Shown piece after piece: positions 8,959 through 17,235 of a stretch of DNA of 64,000 nt (position 1 is its first letter; each line of letters opens with the position of its first letter). The DNA is from Demequina sp. TMPB413 (lineage in GTDB: Bacteria; Actinomycetota; Actinomycetes; Actinomycetales; Demequinaceae), in NCBI RefSeq assembly GCF_020447105.2, contig NZ_CP096184.1, forward strand, positions 2,232,001-2,296,000, in the 5' to 3' direction. The translations under genes and the position numbers were made by a program. The notes under the pieces are model-generated. The model ran no database searches, was not told where the DNA came from, and worked only from the letters and a program-made list of their open reading frames with translations.

Positions 8959-9099
8959 TCAACCACCCATCTGATAGGCGACGTACATCGCGATCGCGCC
9001 GCTGACGATGAGCCCCAGTGCGGGAGCGATGAGCCACATGCCGGTGGCGATCGCGGCGAAGCCGACGAAGCCAATGACAGTTCCGACGTTGATGCGCAT
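8959..9099 (-). CDS. Small membrane protein (46 residues) between terminase and portal
   Basis: A short frame beginning MRINVGTVIGFVGFAAIATG with a GGAGATCCCC leader directly before the ATG. It has two hydrophobic helices (about residues 5-22 and 24-42) and ends YQMGG. The stop TGA is 2 bases from the GTG of the portal gene, so it sits exactly in the gap and is probably translated with it. Tiny membrane proteins are not usual at this site in HK97-like phages. Function unknown. Confidence 0.75.
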   Translation of the reverse strand: MRINVGTVIGFVGFAAIATGMWLIAPALGLIVSGAIAMYVAYQMGG

Positions 9100-9108
9100 G
9101 GGGATCTC

Positions 9109-10587
9109 CTAGTTGACGGTGTCGACGACGCTCTGGCTGCTCGGCGGGTCCTCGAGCCACTGGTAGCGGGCCAGCGTGACGGCGTAGCAGGGCGAGATGT
9201 CGCCCATGGCCTTGCCTCGGAACCAGATCCACGCGTTGCCGGAGTTGCGCTTGGCTACCCCGGCGAACGCCTCATTCAGATCGTCGTCGTCGAGAAACCA
9301 CGCCTTGCGGTTGACGACGTCGGCGAACAGAGCGCCGCACGCTGCGGCGATGTCGCGTTGACCCAGCACCACGACCTCGAAGTCCTCGTCCTCCAGAGCT
9401 CGCTTGAGCGACATGGCCGCACCATTGCCGGCGAGCACCACTCTGTCGCCGCCGAACTCGTCGCGCAGATCCCGCATGCGGTCTACCACCCAGCCCGTGC
9501 CGAGTTCGTGGTCGACCAGGGACCATGCAATGTGACGCGCAGGATCCACCGCCTTGCCAGCGACGGCAATCGAGGAGTACTCGTGATCAGGTGCGATGTC
9601 CACGGACCACATGGGTGCCGCCTCGAAGTCGATCGGTGATGACGGCGCGGTCCACTTGCACTCTTTGTACGCGAGCACGGGAATGACCGGATCGGCCTTG
9701 AGCACTCCAGTCCAGATGCCGCGGTATGGCCTGTCGAACTCGTCGAGATTGCTTCGGTTCGCGTCGAGCTCTGCGCGGATGTCTTCTTCGCGGATCGTGT
9801 GACCCAGTGCCGGCATGAACTCGTACCAGCGTCGTGAGTCCTCACGGTCTGCCTCTGGGTCCTTGTCGGACCACTCGAAGTACGCGATGCGACCCTCGGC
9901 ACTCGCCTCGATGATCGCGCGACCGTCTTCGACCAACTCCCACAAGTACTTCGAGGTGACCTTGTCTCCGGCAGCGGAGAAGGACCAAATCTGTGCACTC
10001 GGCACCGTGATCATCGTCGGTCGAATGTTCTGTGCCGCCTGAGCGTCCTTGTGAGCGAACAACTCGTCCGCGTGCCACTCCTGGTTAGTCCCACCATGCG
10101 ACGACGACTTCTTGATCGCGTCGATCAGGATCGTGGAGTGCGTTGCGAACTTGATGCGCTCCGAACCAGTACGGGCCACCCATCCGGGCTTGTGACGGTT
10201 CGCCCCAGGCTCAAGAACCGGGCGGAGCCGCTCGAGCAGCACCGCGTAGAAGTTCTCCTCGAGCCGCTCGAGCGCCTTGTTGCGATCCTGCGCCGTGTAC
10301 AGGATCCGCGAGCGCGGGTCCGTCAGTGCACGGTGTGTGGACTTCGACACCATGATCGTGGTCTTGCCTGACTGGCGTGGCACCAGGCAACGCACGTCGC
10401 GGTACCAGAACGATCCCGTGGCGGGGTCGAGCTCACACCCGACGTCGAGCACCAGGCGCTGCCACGGCATGAGATTCCAGCCGAGCAACTTGGCGACTCG
10501 AGCAACCTGCGGGCCAAGCGTCTCGCGCTGCGGGTTGCGCGGAGTGCCCCACTGCGGTGCCGGCAGGTACAGCCCCTTAGTCGCCAT
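9109..10587 (-). CDS. Terminase large subunit
   Basis: A 492-residue packaging motor. The N-terminal ATPase has Walker A in CLVPRQSGKTTIMVS (about residues 67-81), an EWHADELFAH Walker B-like segment, and an SFSAAGDK coupling region. The C-terminal RNase-H-like nuclease begins near APMWSVDIAPDHEYSSIAVA (first Asp). Further acidic residues lie in RDEFGGDRVVLAGNGAA and near DISPCYAVTLARYQW. The ATG at 10587 gives MATKGLYLPAPQWGT, a common terminase opening, and overlaps the small subunit gene by 11 bases; a start 27 bases upstream is possible. Confidence 0.93.
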   Translation of the reverse strand: MATKGLYLPAPQWGTPRNPQRETLGPQVARVAKLLGWNLMPWQRLVLDVGCELDPATGSFWYRDVRCLVPRQSGKTTIMVSKSTHRALTDPRSRILYTAQDRNKALERLEENFYAVLLERLRPVLEPGANRHKPGWVARTGSERIKFATHSTILIDAIKKSSSHGGTNQEWHADELFAHKDAQAAQNIRPTMITVPSAQIWSFSAAGDKVTSKYLWELVEDGRAIIEASAEGRIAYFEWSDKDPEADREDSRRWYEFMPALGHTIREEDIRAELDANRSNLDEFDRPYRGIWTGVLKADPVIPVLAYKECKWTAPSSPIDFEAAPMWSVDIAPDHEYSSIAVAGKAVDPARHIAWSLVDHELGTGWVVDRMRDLRDEFGGDRVVLAGNGAAMSLKRALEDEDFEVVVLGQRDIAAACGALFADVVNRKAWFLDDDDLNEAFAGVAKRNSGNAWIWFRGKAMGDISPCYAVTLARYQWLEDPPSSQSVVDTVN

Positions 10588-11110
10588 CCTGAGAGTCGCC
10601 CTGAATGGCAGCAAGAATCTGCTCCACCGTGGGTCCCGACTCGCCCAAGTGGTTGGGGCTACGCGGCGGCTCGAGACGCTTCAGGCCGTCAAGGATGCGG
10701 ATCTGCATCGTGGAGATCAGGTCCAGACGATCGATCTTGTCGGCGTTGTCGAGCAGAAGGGCAGCCTGCCTGACCATCGCGGAGACCGTGCGCTGGAAGA
10801 TGTACGCGCCGTCCGCCGCCGGCAGCTCCTCCACCAGGGCGTTGAAGATGTCGCCCTTCGGCAGGTCCTTGAGCAGGATCAACTCGGCAGGCTTCGTGTC
10901 ACTAGGCGGGACGGGGACCTCAGCAGGCAAGCCCTCGTCGGCCTTCTTGGAAGCACGCCAGGCGCGCATGCGATCGCGGTTCGCGGTGCGACACGGGGTG
11001 CACTTGCATCCGCGCCGGTACCCAGGCAAGCCAGGCTCGACACCGAGAACCTCGTGGCGGGGACGGACGTGAGGGACAGGCTCGGAGGGCTTGGCGGCGC
11101 GCTTCGGCAT
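10577..11110 (-). CDS. Terminase small subunit-like protein
   Basis: A 177-residue protein starting MPKRAAKPSEPVPHVRPRHE behind a CGGAGGAGCC leader. A Cys-containing segment (RRGCKCTPCRTANRDRMRAW) near residues 30-50 is a putative DNA-binding knuckle. The C-terminal half is helical (QRTVSAMVRQAALLLDNADK, then DLISTMQIRILDGLKR) and could form the oligomer. It sits directly before, and overlaps, the large subunit gene, which is the main evidence. Its role would be recognition of the packaging site. Confidence 0.7.
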   Translation of the reverse strand: MPKRAAKPSEPVPHVRPRHEVLGVEPGLPGYRRGCKCTPCRTANRDRMRAWRASKKADEGLPAEVPVPPSDTKPAELILLKDLPKGDIFNALVEELPAADGAYIFQRTVSAMVRQAALLLDNADKIDRLDLISTMQIRILDGLKRLEPPRSPNHLGESGPTVEQILAAIQGDSQDGD

Positions 11111-11229
11111 GGCTCCTCCGATCACGTGTAATCCGGTTACCAGGGGTTTTGTGCTCAGAGATAAAAATGAACATTGGGCGATCCTCATGGGGTAAGGAAT
11201 CCCTAAAAACGCGGGCCCACAGTGGAGCG

Positions 11230-11553
11230 TCACCCGTCGAGAGCGTTCAACCGTGGTCGACCGAACAGCCGCTCACGAAGAGGCTTGACCACGTGGTGGT
11301 GGCGCCGATTGCGCTTCGAGTTGCACGAGCGGTGCGCCGGCCTCAGGTTCGACAGTGCGTCGTTGCCACCATCAGCGACCAGCACGATGTGGTCGACGGT
11401 CGCGGCCATCGGGTGCAACCACCACCGGTCATGTGACGGGTCGAAGTCCTCCTTGAAGAGCATCCGCTTGCCGCACAGGGCACACGGTGGCCGGGACGCC
11501 AGCACGATGTCGTGGTTGCGCAGGTACTCCTGCGACTTGCGGGCGGCGGGCAT
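11230..11553 (-). CDS. HNH endonuclease adjacent to terminase
   Basis: A 107-residue protein with a classic HNH fold. It has a CALCGKRM zinc pair, the core VDHIVLVADGGND with the His-Asp-His-type pattern, then SNLRPAHRSCNSKRNRR with the Asn and final His and the second Cys. The ATG at 11553 has a GGAGGTGACG leader. HNH proteins beside terminase genes in HK97-like cos phages are required for terminase cleavage of the cos site, and that is the likely role. A 119-base non-coding gap separates it from the terminase small subunit gene. Confidence 0.85.
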   Translation of the reverse strand: MPAARKSQEYLRNHDIVLASRPPCALCGKRMLFKEDFDPSHDRWWLHPMAATVDHIVLVADGGNDALSNLRPAHRSCNSKRNRRHHHVVKPLRERLFGRPRLNALDG

Positions 11554-11739
11554 CGTCACCTCCGCTGGAGCCTCCGGGGCCCGACTGCCCGCACGCTGAC
11601 GAGCCCCGGAGGCGGCGAGCTGAGCGCCCATGAGGTGGCCACCCGATCCCCACCGGGCATGACAAAGGCCCCGATCAAATGACCAGGGCCTGCACGTTGG
11701 GCGCACCTCGCCCAGCACCAACAGGTTAAACCACGCCAC

Positions 11740-11940
11740 CTACACGCGAGGACCGACACGCCGATTCAGCACGTTGAGAGCCACCAGGCGCGGCCACATG
11801 TTCTGCCCGTGCGGGCCTCGACCCTCCGGCTTCAAGCCCGCCTTGCGCAGGCTCTTGCCGACAGCCTGAACGCTGATCCCGAACCACGCCGCGAGATCCC
11901 CGGTGCCCACGGTGTCGGACTCAGCGTCGGAGCCCTTCAC
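11740..11940 (-). CDS. Small HTH-like phage protein
   Basis: A 66-residue protein from a GTG at 11940 that overlaps the upstream stop as GTGA. The segment TGDLAAWFGISVQAVGKSLR followed by KAGLKPEG is a helix-turn-helix of the kind seen in small DNA-binding or excisionase-like proteins. The C-terminus is MWPRLVALNVLNRR. A 186-base stretch without a convincing gene follows (11554-11739). Confidence 0.6.
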   Translation of the reverse strand: MKGSDAESDTVGTGDLAAWFGISVQAVGKSLRKAGLKPEGRGPHGQNMWPRLVALNVLNRRVGPRV

Positions 11941-12530
11941 AGCATGCCCTTCGCGTCGAGACGGTGCTCCCGATTCTTGGTACACACCGCCGTGTGGCGC
12001 TTCGCTCCGAAGGCCCGCTTGCGTTCTGCCGGAGACAGCGACGAGTTGCCCGGCCGCACCTCGATCTCGTACTCGCCATCGCACCCGATCTCGCGGCACT
12101 GCACACCGATCGGCTGGCGCATCACACCCTCACGCCGAGCCCAACCGACGTCCAACCACAGCTGCTCGAGGTCATCCCAGAACTGCCACGCCACCATCGC
12201 CGACTCGTGCTGCGTCAGCCGGGACACGTTGACGTTGATCGCCTGCAGCAACTCGAGCGGACTCGGATACCTCGACGGCTGCCACGGCGAGCACCGCACC
12301 AGCACGCCCGCATACCTCGCCGCGAACCGCTCGATCGGCACACAGTCGTCCACGACCTTGAGACTCACCGGCGCAGGCGCTTCAACCTGCGGAGCCTTAC
12401 GCACTGGAGCACCATCACCAGGCCCAGCCGAACGGATCGTCACCCAAGCCTCAGCCAGACCACGCACACGGCGAGCAGCCTCACCAGCATCAGGACGACC
12501 AGACAGGAACGCCACCACTTCAGCCGCCAT
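11937..12530 (-). CDS. Hypothetical phage protein with zinc-ribbon-like C-terminus
   Basis: A 197-residue protein starting MAAEVVAFLSGRPDAGEAAR; the ATG at 12530 overlaps the end of the upstream gene. The middle includes SRYPSPLELLQAINVNVSRL and FWDDLEQLWLDVGWARR. The end has CREIGCDGEYEIEV followed by HTAVCTKNREHRLDA, a C-x4-C ... C ... H arrangement that may bind zinc. Genes of this layout (Cys-rich ends, mid-helical) occur among early actinophage genes, but I do not recognise a function. Confidence 0.6.
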   Translation of the reverse strand: MAAEVVAFLSGRPDAGEAARRVRGLAEAWVTIRSAGPGDGAPVRKAPQVEAPAPVSLKVVDDCVPIERFAARYAGVLVRCSPWQPSRYPSPLELLQAINVNVSRLTQHESAMVAWQFWDDLEQLWLDVGWARREGVMRQPIGVQCREIGCDGEYEIEVRPGNSSLSPAERKRAFGAKRHTAVCTKNREHRLDAKGML

Positions 12531-13689
12531 GAGAACCACCAGCCACACCACCACGTCGGGCACGGCGGCGGCGCGGGCCAGGCCCTGCGCCACCACCGTC
12601 GCCCTCCCTTCCCTTCCCTACCCCACTCGTAAGACCCCCCCTGTTGGGAGGCCGTTTTGTGCGGGGATCGGGCGGGTCGGGCGGTGAGTTCGCCTGTCGA
12701 GTTTCGATCGAACTGCGATCGGATTGCGGGCGAACTGCAGTGCGCGGTGTCCCACTGGTTGCGGGGTCGCGCGGGTGCGCGGTATCCGCCGGGAAGGCGG
12801 GTCGCGCGGGTCGTGAAGCGGTGTCCGCCTGGTGGGCGGGTCGCTGAGCAGGAGAGAGTGTTTCATCCCCGGAGACGGCCTCCTGTGGCCGCTCAAGGGC
12901 GCGCGGTGTTCCGCTGGGCGCGGAGTCGTGCAGTGGCGCGGTGTCCGCCGGGAGGGCGGGTCGCGGGGTGATGGGGATCAGGGGCAGAAGCCACTTCTTC
13001 CCCGTTGGGCGGACGCCGTTGTGGCCACGTCCGCGCAAGTACTTGGCCGTCGATGCCGTGTAGTACGGCACCTCCGGGGGTGGTTGAAGCGGGGCGAAGT
13101 CGTTCGCGTCAACCCGATCGGATCGGATCCCGTTGCAACGACCACATGCGACCGCCAGCGCCTCAGGGTCGCCGTTGGCGAGCACGCGGGGGTTGACGTG
13201 GTCGAGGGTGCCTCTGAGCGGGTCCTCCTTCTTCGCACCCCAGTTGACGACGTTGTGGCAGCAGCGGCATTGGTCACCGTCGCGCAGGCGCACCAGTTCG
13301 CGGACGATGGGGTCGGACACGTCCTTGCGCTGCGCAGCCCGCCAGGCGAGCGTCTCCGGCTTCTCCCAGTGCGCGAGCTTCGGGTGTGGGCGGAGGCGGT
13401 AACGGTCTGTGCCGGCGTGCTCGAGGTAGTTGTAGCGGGTCAACGCGTCGACGAGAAGATCGGTCTCCCACGGCTCGATCGCGACCAGGTCACCGCGGGT
13501 GACGATGCCGGCGACATGATGCGCGACCGCACCGGTCTGCACGGCGGCAACTGCGGCCTTCTGCGACATGGAGACAAGCTCGATGTACGCGCCGAGCAGC
13601 GCCGACCGCAACAACGGTCGGGCCTCGGCCATCGCGGCGACCACGACCTGGTGGCCGGCAGTCTCGTCGTAGAAGTGGTTGACAGCCAC
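12520..13689 (-). CDS. HNH-domain phage protein with long repetitive basic tail
   Basis: A 389-residue protein from a GTG at 13689. Residues 1-120 are helical and may be a winged-helix-like replication or DNA-binding part. Residues about 130-195 form an HNH: CRCCHNVVNWGAK, TLDHVNPRVLANGDPEALAV, then ACGRCNGIRSDR. Residues 235-389 are disordered, with imperfect repeats of a RPALPADTA...SGTPRA unit and a final run of Gly/Arg (PRRRRARRGG). Neighbours are small early genes. It could be a nuclease or a replication initiator with an attached HNH. Confidence 0.65.
   Translation of the reverse strand: MAVNHFYDETAGHQVVVAAMAEARPLLRSALLGAYIELVSMSQKAAVAAVQTGAVAHHVAGIVTRGDLVAIEPWETDLLVDALTRYNYLEHAGTDRYRLRPHPKLAHWEKPETLAWRAAQRKDVSDPIVRELVRLRDGDQCRCCHNVVNWGAKKEDPLRGTLDHVNPRVLANGDPEALAVACGRCNGIRSDRVDANDFAPLQPPPEVPYYTASTAKYLRGRGHNGVRPTGKKWLLPLIPITPRPALPADTAPLHDSAPSGTPRALERPQEAVSGDETLSPAQRPAHQADTASRPARPAFPADTAHPRDPATSGTPRTAVRPQSDRSSIETRQANSPPDPPDPRTKRPPNRGGLTSGVGKGREGDGGGAGPGPRRRRARRGGVAGGSHGG
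12742..12964 (+). repeat. Imperfect 64-bp direct repeats inside the HNH gene tail
   Basis: Two units of about 64 bp (12742-12805 and 12901-12964) share starts GCGCGGTGT and ends GGCGGGTCGC. A shorter third copy is at 12818-12844. They encode, on the minus strand, the repeated PADTA/SGTPRA segments of the protein tail. Recent internal duplication of a linker is the simplest explanation. Confidence 0.7.
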
Positions 13690-13725
13690 AGGTCGTCGGG
13701 ATCCTCTCTCGTCGGGGGTGCAGGC

Positions 13726-14094
13726 CTAGGAGTGCGCGAGCATGAAGCGGCGCTTGAACTCCTCGGCGGGGACGAGGTCGACGTTGGAACCCATCGAACC
13801 CCAGTCGTAGTCACAGACCACGTAGTTACCCGTCCGAAGGACGACGTAGTTCTCGTCCCCTCCGCGCACGGGCGACCTGTGGCGATCGATGACCACGTCG
13901 CCGGTCGAGAGATTGTGGTGGATGCCCACGCCCGCGTCGGTCAGCATCTGCACGACGGCTCTCAGAGACGCGTCAGATCCGTCGTACATGACTGCCTTGA
14001 CCCTGGGAGGGCGGGGCTCGTAGAACCCGATCAAAGACTTGGTGTCGGTCTTCGTGTTGGGAATGCCTTCCGGCAGCGCAGCGTGATCAGTCAT
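13726..14094 (-). CDS. Hypothetical phage protein
   Basis: A 122-residue protein starting MTDHAALPEGIPNTKTDTKS behind an AGGAGTTCCG leader. Its second half (VKAVMYDGSDASLRAVVQML, then GDENYVVLRTGNYVVCDYDW and VDLVPAEEFKRRF) follows the pattern of a common small actinophage protein family. That family has a 'YDG...GDYVV....' strand pair and a final '...PxxFxxxF' end. The family has no assigned function that I know of. Part of the early operon. Confidence 0.65.
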   Translation of the reverse strand: MTDHAALPEGIPNTKTDTKSLIGFYEPRPPRVKAVMYDGSDASLRAVVQMLTDAGVGIHHNLSTGDVVIDRHRSPVRGGDENYVVLRTGNYVVCDYDWGSMGSNVDLVPAEEFKRRFMLAHS

Positions 14095-14102
14095 CGGAAC
14101 TC

Positions 14103-14510
14103 CTATTCGGAACAGGCGCACTCGATGGTGCGGGGGTCGATACGGGACTTGCAGGACGGGCACTCGATCAGATCCGGGGGGATCGGGTCGAGGAGCGGGC
14201 AGTCCGCGAGCGCGTGTGGTCCGTCGCAGTTGACGCAGATGCGGGTGGTGGTTGTTGTTGGTCCCGGGTGTCGGATTGGGCCGAAGATTTCGTTCAGGGC
14301 GTGTGCGCGCTTGAGCGCGGCGTCGTCGGCTCGGACGAGGTCGTAGGCGCTTGAGTGGACGACGTCGACGGGGGTGGACATGCCGAGTAGCGCGCGGGGG
14401 TTGGAGGCGAGCACGACCTTGGTGTCACTGCCGATGGCGTTCTGTGTGATCCAGTAGCGGCGTTGCTGCTCGGTGCCGACGAACAGGACCACTTTGGGCT
14501 CCGCCATCAC
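14103..14510 (-). CDS. Hypothetical protein with zinc-knuckle-like C-terminus
   Basis: A 135-residue protein whose ATG (14510) overlaps the upstream stop (ATGA). The first 70 residues resemble a small alpha/beta fold (PKVVLFVGTEQQRRYW, then DTKVVLASNPRALLG). The end has CVNCDGPHALADCP (C-x2-C-x3-H-x4-C) followed by CPSCKSRID and CACSE, so two small metal sites are plausible. It could bind nucleic acid. Not assigned to a family. Confidence 0.65.
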   Translation of the reverse strand: MMAEPKVVLFVGTEQQRRYWITQNAIGSDTKVVLASNPRALLGMSTPVDVVHSSAYDLVRADDAALKRAHALNEIFGPIRHPGPTTTTTRICVNCDGPHALADCPLLDPIPPDLIECPSCKSRIDPRTIECACSE

Positions 14511-14977
14511 TGGCCGCCGATCTGTAGGAGGGGTGTGGGTGCTCCGGTGAGGTATTGGGCTTCGATGCCGGCGGCTGTTGCCTCGTATACGGTTTGTCCG
14601 CCTGGTAGGAGGATGTGGGGCAGGAACTCTTGTTCGAAGGTGACGATGCCTGAGGCGACGGCTTCGAGCTTGGCCTTCACGATGAGGGCGAGAGCACGCC
14701 AGCGTTGCCGGACGGCTTGCTCGTAGGCGGCCTCGGCCTGAGTGGTCGTGCGGCGTCGTGGTGGTGTGTGGTTGCTGTGGGTGAACTCGGTCGCGTTGCG
14801 GTCGGGCAGCGGCATCGTGAAGCGCACGACGCGGCCGCCGGCGGTGAACTGGATTCGTGCGCCCTCACGGTTCGTGGCGTAGCCGAACTCGTCGGCGCCG
14901 TACCTCGTAAGGATGCGCTCGATCTCGGCCCGCGAGCGCTCTGACGAGACCGATGTGTCAGCGGCGTAGTTGCTCAT
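14507..14977 (-). CDS. Hypothetical actinophage protein
   Basis: A 156-residue protein starting MSNYAADTSVSSERSRAEIE; the ATG at 14977 overlaps the upstream TGA. The segment ILTRYGADEFGYATNREGAR followed by IQFTAGGRVVRFTMPLPD, then RWRALALIVKAKLEAVASG, resembles a family repeatedly found in actinophages and prophages. Function unknown to me. The coupling by 4-base overlap on both sides places it in the early operon. Confidence 0.75.
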   Translation of the reverse strand: MSNYAADTSVSSERSRAEIERILTRYGADEFGYATNREGARIQFTAGGRVVRFTMPLPDRNATEFTHSNHTPPRRRTTTQAEAAYEQAVRQRWRALALIVKAKLEAVASGIVTFEQEFLPHILLPGGQTVYEATAAGIEAQYLTGAPTPLLQIGGQ

Positions 14978-15495
14978 GACTTGTTTCCTTCCACGGCGAC
15001 TCCTGCAGAGCGCAGGCCCAAGCGGTAGCCCGCACGGAACGAGTCCACGCCGGAGTAGGGGTCGAAGTCGTAGTCTTCGGGGCGGTCGCGGTAGTAAAGG
15101 CCCTCGGCCTCGGCGTCCACGTCCTGGCGCAGACGTCCGCCGTGTTTCGGGCAGTCGGCGACGTGAAGCGCGTGGATCCAAGTGTCCCCTGCTGGTAGGG
15201 CGTCGAGCATCACGCCGCAACAGGTGACAAAGTCGGCGCCGCCCGGACGCCAATGACAGACGCCCTCCGACGTGGCGTCAGCGATGCGGAGCGCGTTCAC
15301 GATGTCGTCTGCGACGTCTTCCGGGGTGCCGGCCCAGGCGTTGACTTCGGGGCCACCGTCGACGGCCATGCGGCCCCAGATCCGGTTCGCTTCGAAGCCT
15401 GCAGGTGTGGGTCCACGGAGCACGGCCGTGATGATGGCGTGGCGTGGGTCTCGACGGGCGTCGACGTCGGGTGTGGTCTCGGTCGGCTCGGTCAT
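14974..15495 (-). CDS. Hypothetical phage protein
   Basis: A 173-residue protein. It has an acidic Pro/Thr-rich start and helices around VADDIVNALRIADATSEG. A Cys/His-containing middle (GVCHWRPGGADFVTCCGVML, then DCPKHGGRLRQ) could hold a metal. The end is Tyr/Asp-rich (YRDRPEDYDFDPYSG). Overlaps the next gene by an ATGA. I recognise no family. Confidence 0.6.
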   Translation of the reverse strand: MTEPTETTPDVDARRDPRHAIITAVLRGPTPAGFEANRIWGRMAVDGGPEVNAWAGTPEDVADDIVNALRIADATSEGVCHWRPGGADFVTCCGVMLDALPAGDTWIHALHVADCPKHGGRLRQDVDAEAEGLYYRDRPEDYDFDPYSGVDSFRAGYRLGLRSAGVAVEGNKS

Positions 15496-15818
15496 GACGG
15501 GTCCTTCTCTGCGGTTGGCTTGCGGTCTTTCAGGTCGTCCTCGTTGACGACCGTGCCGTCGGGCATGAGGTAGGTGTCGCGATAGCCGACGATCGGGGCG
15601 CCCGGGTGGGCGAGCGGGGTCTCGCGGGCGATCGGGTCAGGCACACCGCGACGCTTCACGAGAGGACGGCCCTTGACCCAGGCACGCTTACCTGCAGCCC
15701 ACCGCTCAGTGACGTGCGCGACGTGCAGCTGACGCGAGCGCGGTTGCATGGTGTCCCACGACGGGTACACGCCACGGAGGGCCTTCACGACGTCGACGGT
15801 GGGTTTCGCGGCGGTCAT
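15492..15818 (-). CDS. Hypothetical phage protein
   Basis: A 108-residue basic protein starting MTAAKPTVDVVKALRGVYPS; the ATG (15818) overlaps the methyltransferase stop. It contains QPRSRQLHVAHVTERWAAGK and a strand-like APIVGYRDTYLMPDGTVVNE end. Both ends are joined to neighbours by ATGA overlaps. Function unknown. Confidence 0.6.
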   Translation of the reverse strand: MTAAKPTVDVVKALRGVYPSWDTMQPRSRQLHVAHVTERWAAGKRAWVKGRPLVKRRGVPDPIARETPLAHPGAPIVGYRDTYLMPDGTVVNEDDLKDRKPTAEKDPS

Positions 15819-16696
15819 AGCGTGAACGCTCTGCGGATGGACGGACGGGAGGCCTTGAGTTGCTCCAGGAGGTCGGGGGACGAGATGGTGCGGTTGGACC
15901 ACACGACTTCGGTGCGTGGTCCGTACACGCCGCCCTGGGCGGTCCCTGATGGGATCTCTACGCGGTCCCAGTCGCGGTACAGGCGGTCGTAGAGCGGCGA
16001 GCGGTAGCCGGACAGCACGACCGATGCTTTCGCTGCGCACAACTGCTCGGCGAGGCGTGTGTGCTCTGCTTCTGAGCCCATCTCGTTGCGGTATCCGCGG
16101 GAGTTTCGACTCGACGCCAGGTAGGGCGGGTCGGCGTAGATCAACACACCACGGTGAGGTGCGTAGCGGTCGATCAGCTCGACCGCGTCGAGTGTCTCAA
16201 GTGTCACGTTCTGCAGGCGCTCCGCGAGCGCTGCCATGCGGGCGACGTAGGCGCGGAGGTATCCGGGGAGGCTGAGGGATGATCCGCTGGGGTCGACGTG
16301 CATACGCCACGAGGTGGCCGCTGTCTTTGATGCGCGACCTTGGGCGAAGATCGTGAACACGCGTCGTGCGATCTCGAGGTCATGGGCCGGGGTTGGCGTG
16401 AGGTGGCTCGTGTACAGGGAGAGCGCTTCGACGTAGGCGGCACGGGCGTGCGGTGTCAGAGCGCACGCGCGGGCGAGCTCGTCGGGACGGTCACGGAGCA
16501 CACGCCAGAACGTCATCAGGGCGCGGTCCTTATCGGACACGGTCTCCATCCGTGAGGGACGCTTCGCAAACAGCACCGACAGGCCACCAGCGAACGGCTC
16601 GAGGTAGTGCTCGTGTGGGGGGAAGAGATCAACGATGCGTTCCGCGATGCGCTGCTTGCCGCCGTAGTACGGGAACGGGGGCGCGAGCGCGGTCAT
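15815..16696 (-). CDS. DNA adenine methyltransferase (Dam, D12 class)
   Basis: A 293-residue N6-adenine methylase. Hallmarks in order are the N-terminal FPYYGGKQRIAERI (D12 opening), the SAM-binding motif in HYLEPFAGGLSVLFAK, a central target-recognition part, and the catalytic DPPY in LIYADPPYLASSR near residue 193. The ATG at 16696 overlaps the ASCH gene stop. Orphan Dam-type methylases in phages usually protect DNA from host restriction or time packaging. There is no linked restriction endonuclease. The recognition sequence cannot be read from the protein. Confidence 0.92.
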   Translation of the reverse strand: MTALAPPFPYYGGKQRIAERIVDLFPPHEHYLEPFAGGLSVLFAKRPSRMETVSDKDRALMTFWRVLRDRPDELARACALTPHARAAYVEALSLYTSHLTPTPAHDLEIARRVFTIFAQGRASKTAATSWRMHVDPSGSSLSLPGYLRAYVARMAALAERLQNVTLETLDAVELIDRYAPHRGVLIYADPPYLASSRNSRGYRNEMGSEAEHTRLAEQLCAAKASVVLSGYRSPLYDRLYRDWDRVEIPSGTAQGGVYGPRTEVVWSNRTISSPDLLEQLKASRPSIRRAFTL

Positions 16697-17235
16697 GCGG
16701 CACACCTCGAGCACAGTGGCGGCAGTCCGGGCACCCAACTGCAGGTCGGGGGGCAAGCCCGGTCGTCAGTGCACCCACACACGGAACAGAACGGTGGCAG
16801 CTGTTCACGGATCTGGGCGTCGACGTCGGCTGGCAGGTCACGGAGACCCAACGCACCCGTGTAGGGGATCGGGGTCGCGAGCGCGCGGGGGTTCTCGAGC
16901 ACCAGGTGGTGCAGTCCGTTGTGGTCGGCGTACCTCTGCGCCCATGGGCTGCACGGCGTGCCCTCGATCCAGCCGGCGTGAACGTCGACGAGGTTGACCA
17001 CTCCGATGATCGTGCCCAGGTTGGACGGCAGGGTGATGAGGGGTATGCAACCGGTGATCCGGCCTATCTGCTCGCTGGCGCCGCCGCGTTCGAAGCGGTT
17101 TGGCACCTCGCGTTTGGCGGCGTGGATCGCGACGGGCCCGCGGTAGTCGCCGGCAATGTTCTGGGACCTGTTCTCGACGTCCTTGCCGTGCATGATGGCC
17201 CACGCCCATGGTTGGCGAACGGTCAGGATCTTCAT
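16693..17235 (-). CDS. ASCH-domain protein with zinc-ribbon tail
   Basis: A 180-residue protein opening [20 protein letters not shown] followed by ENRS, the typical ASCH/PUA-like start (RQPWAxxI...GKxxENR). A beta-rich middle has [11 protein letters not shown] and [12 protein letters not shown]. The last 35 residues have [16 protein letters not shown] and LCSRC, a probable zinc ribbon. ASCH domains bind RNA or modified nucleosides, and some are amidohydrolases acting on N4-acetylcytidine. Lying beside the Dam gene, it may read or process nucleic acid. Confidence 0.85.

Noticed and set aside
8957-9232. N-terminal 92-residue extension of the portal frame
   Set aside because: The extension is Arg/His-rich and overlaps the small membrane gene; the GTG at 8956 gives a typical portal start.
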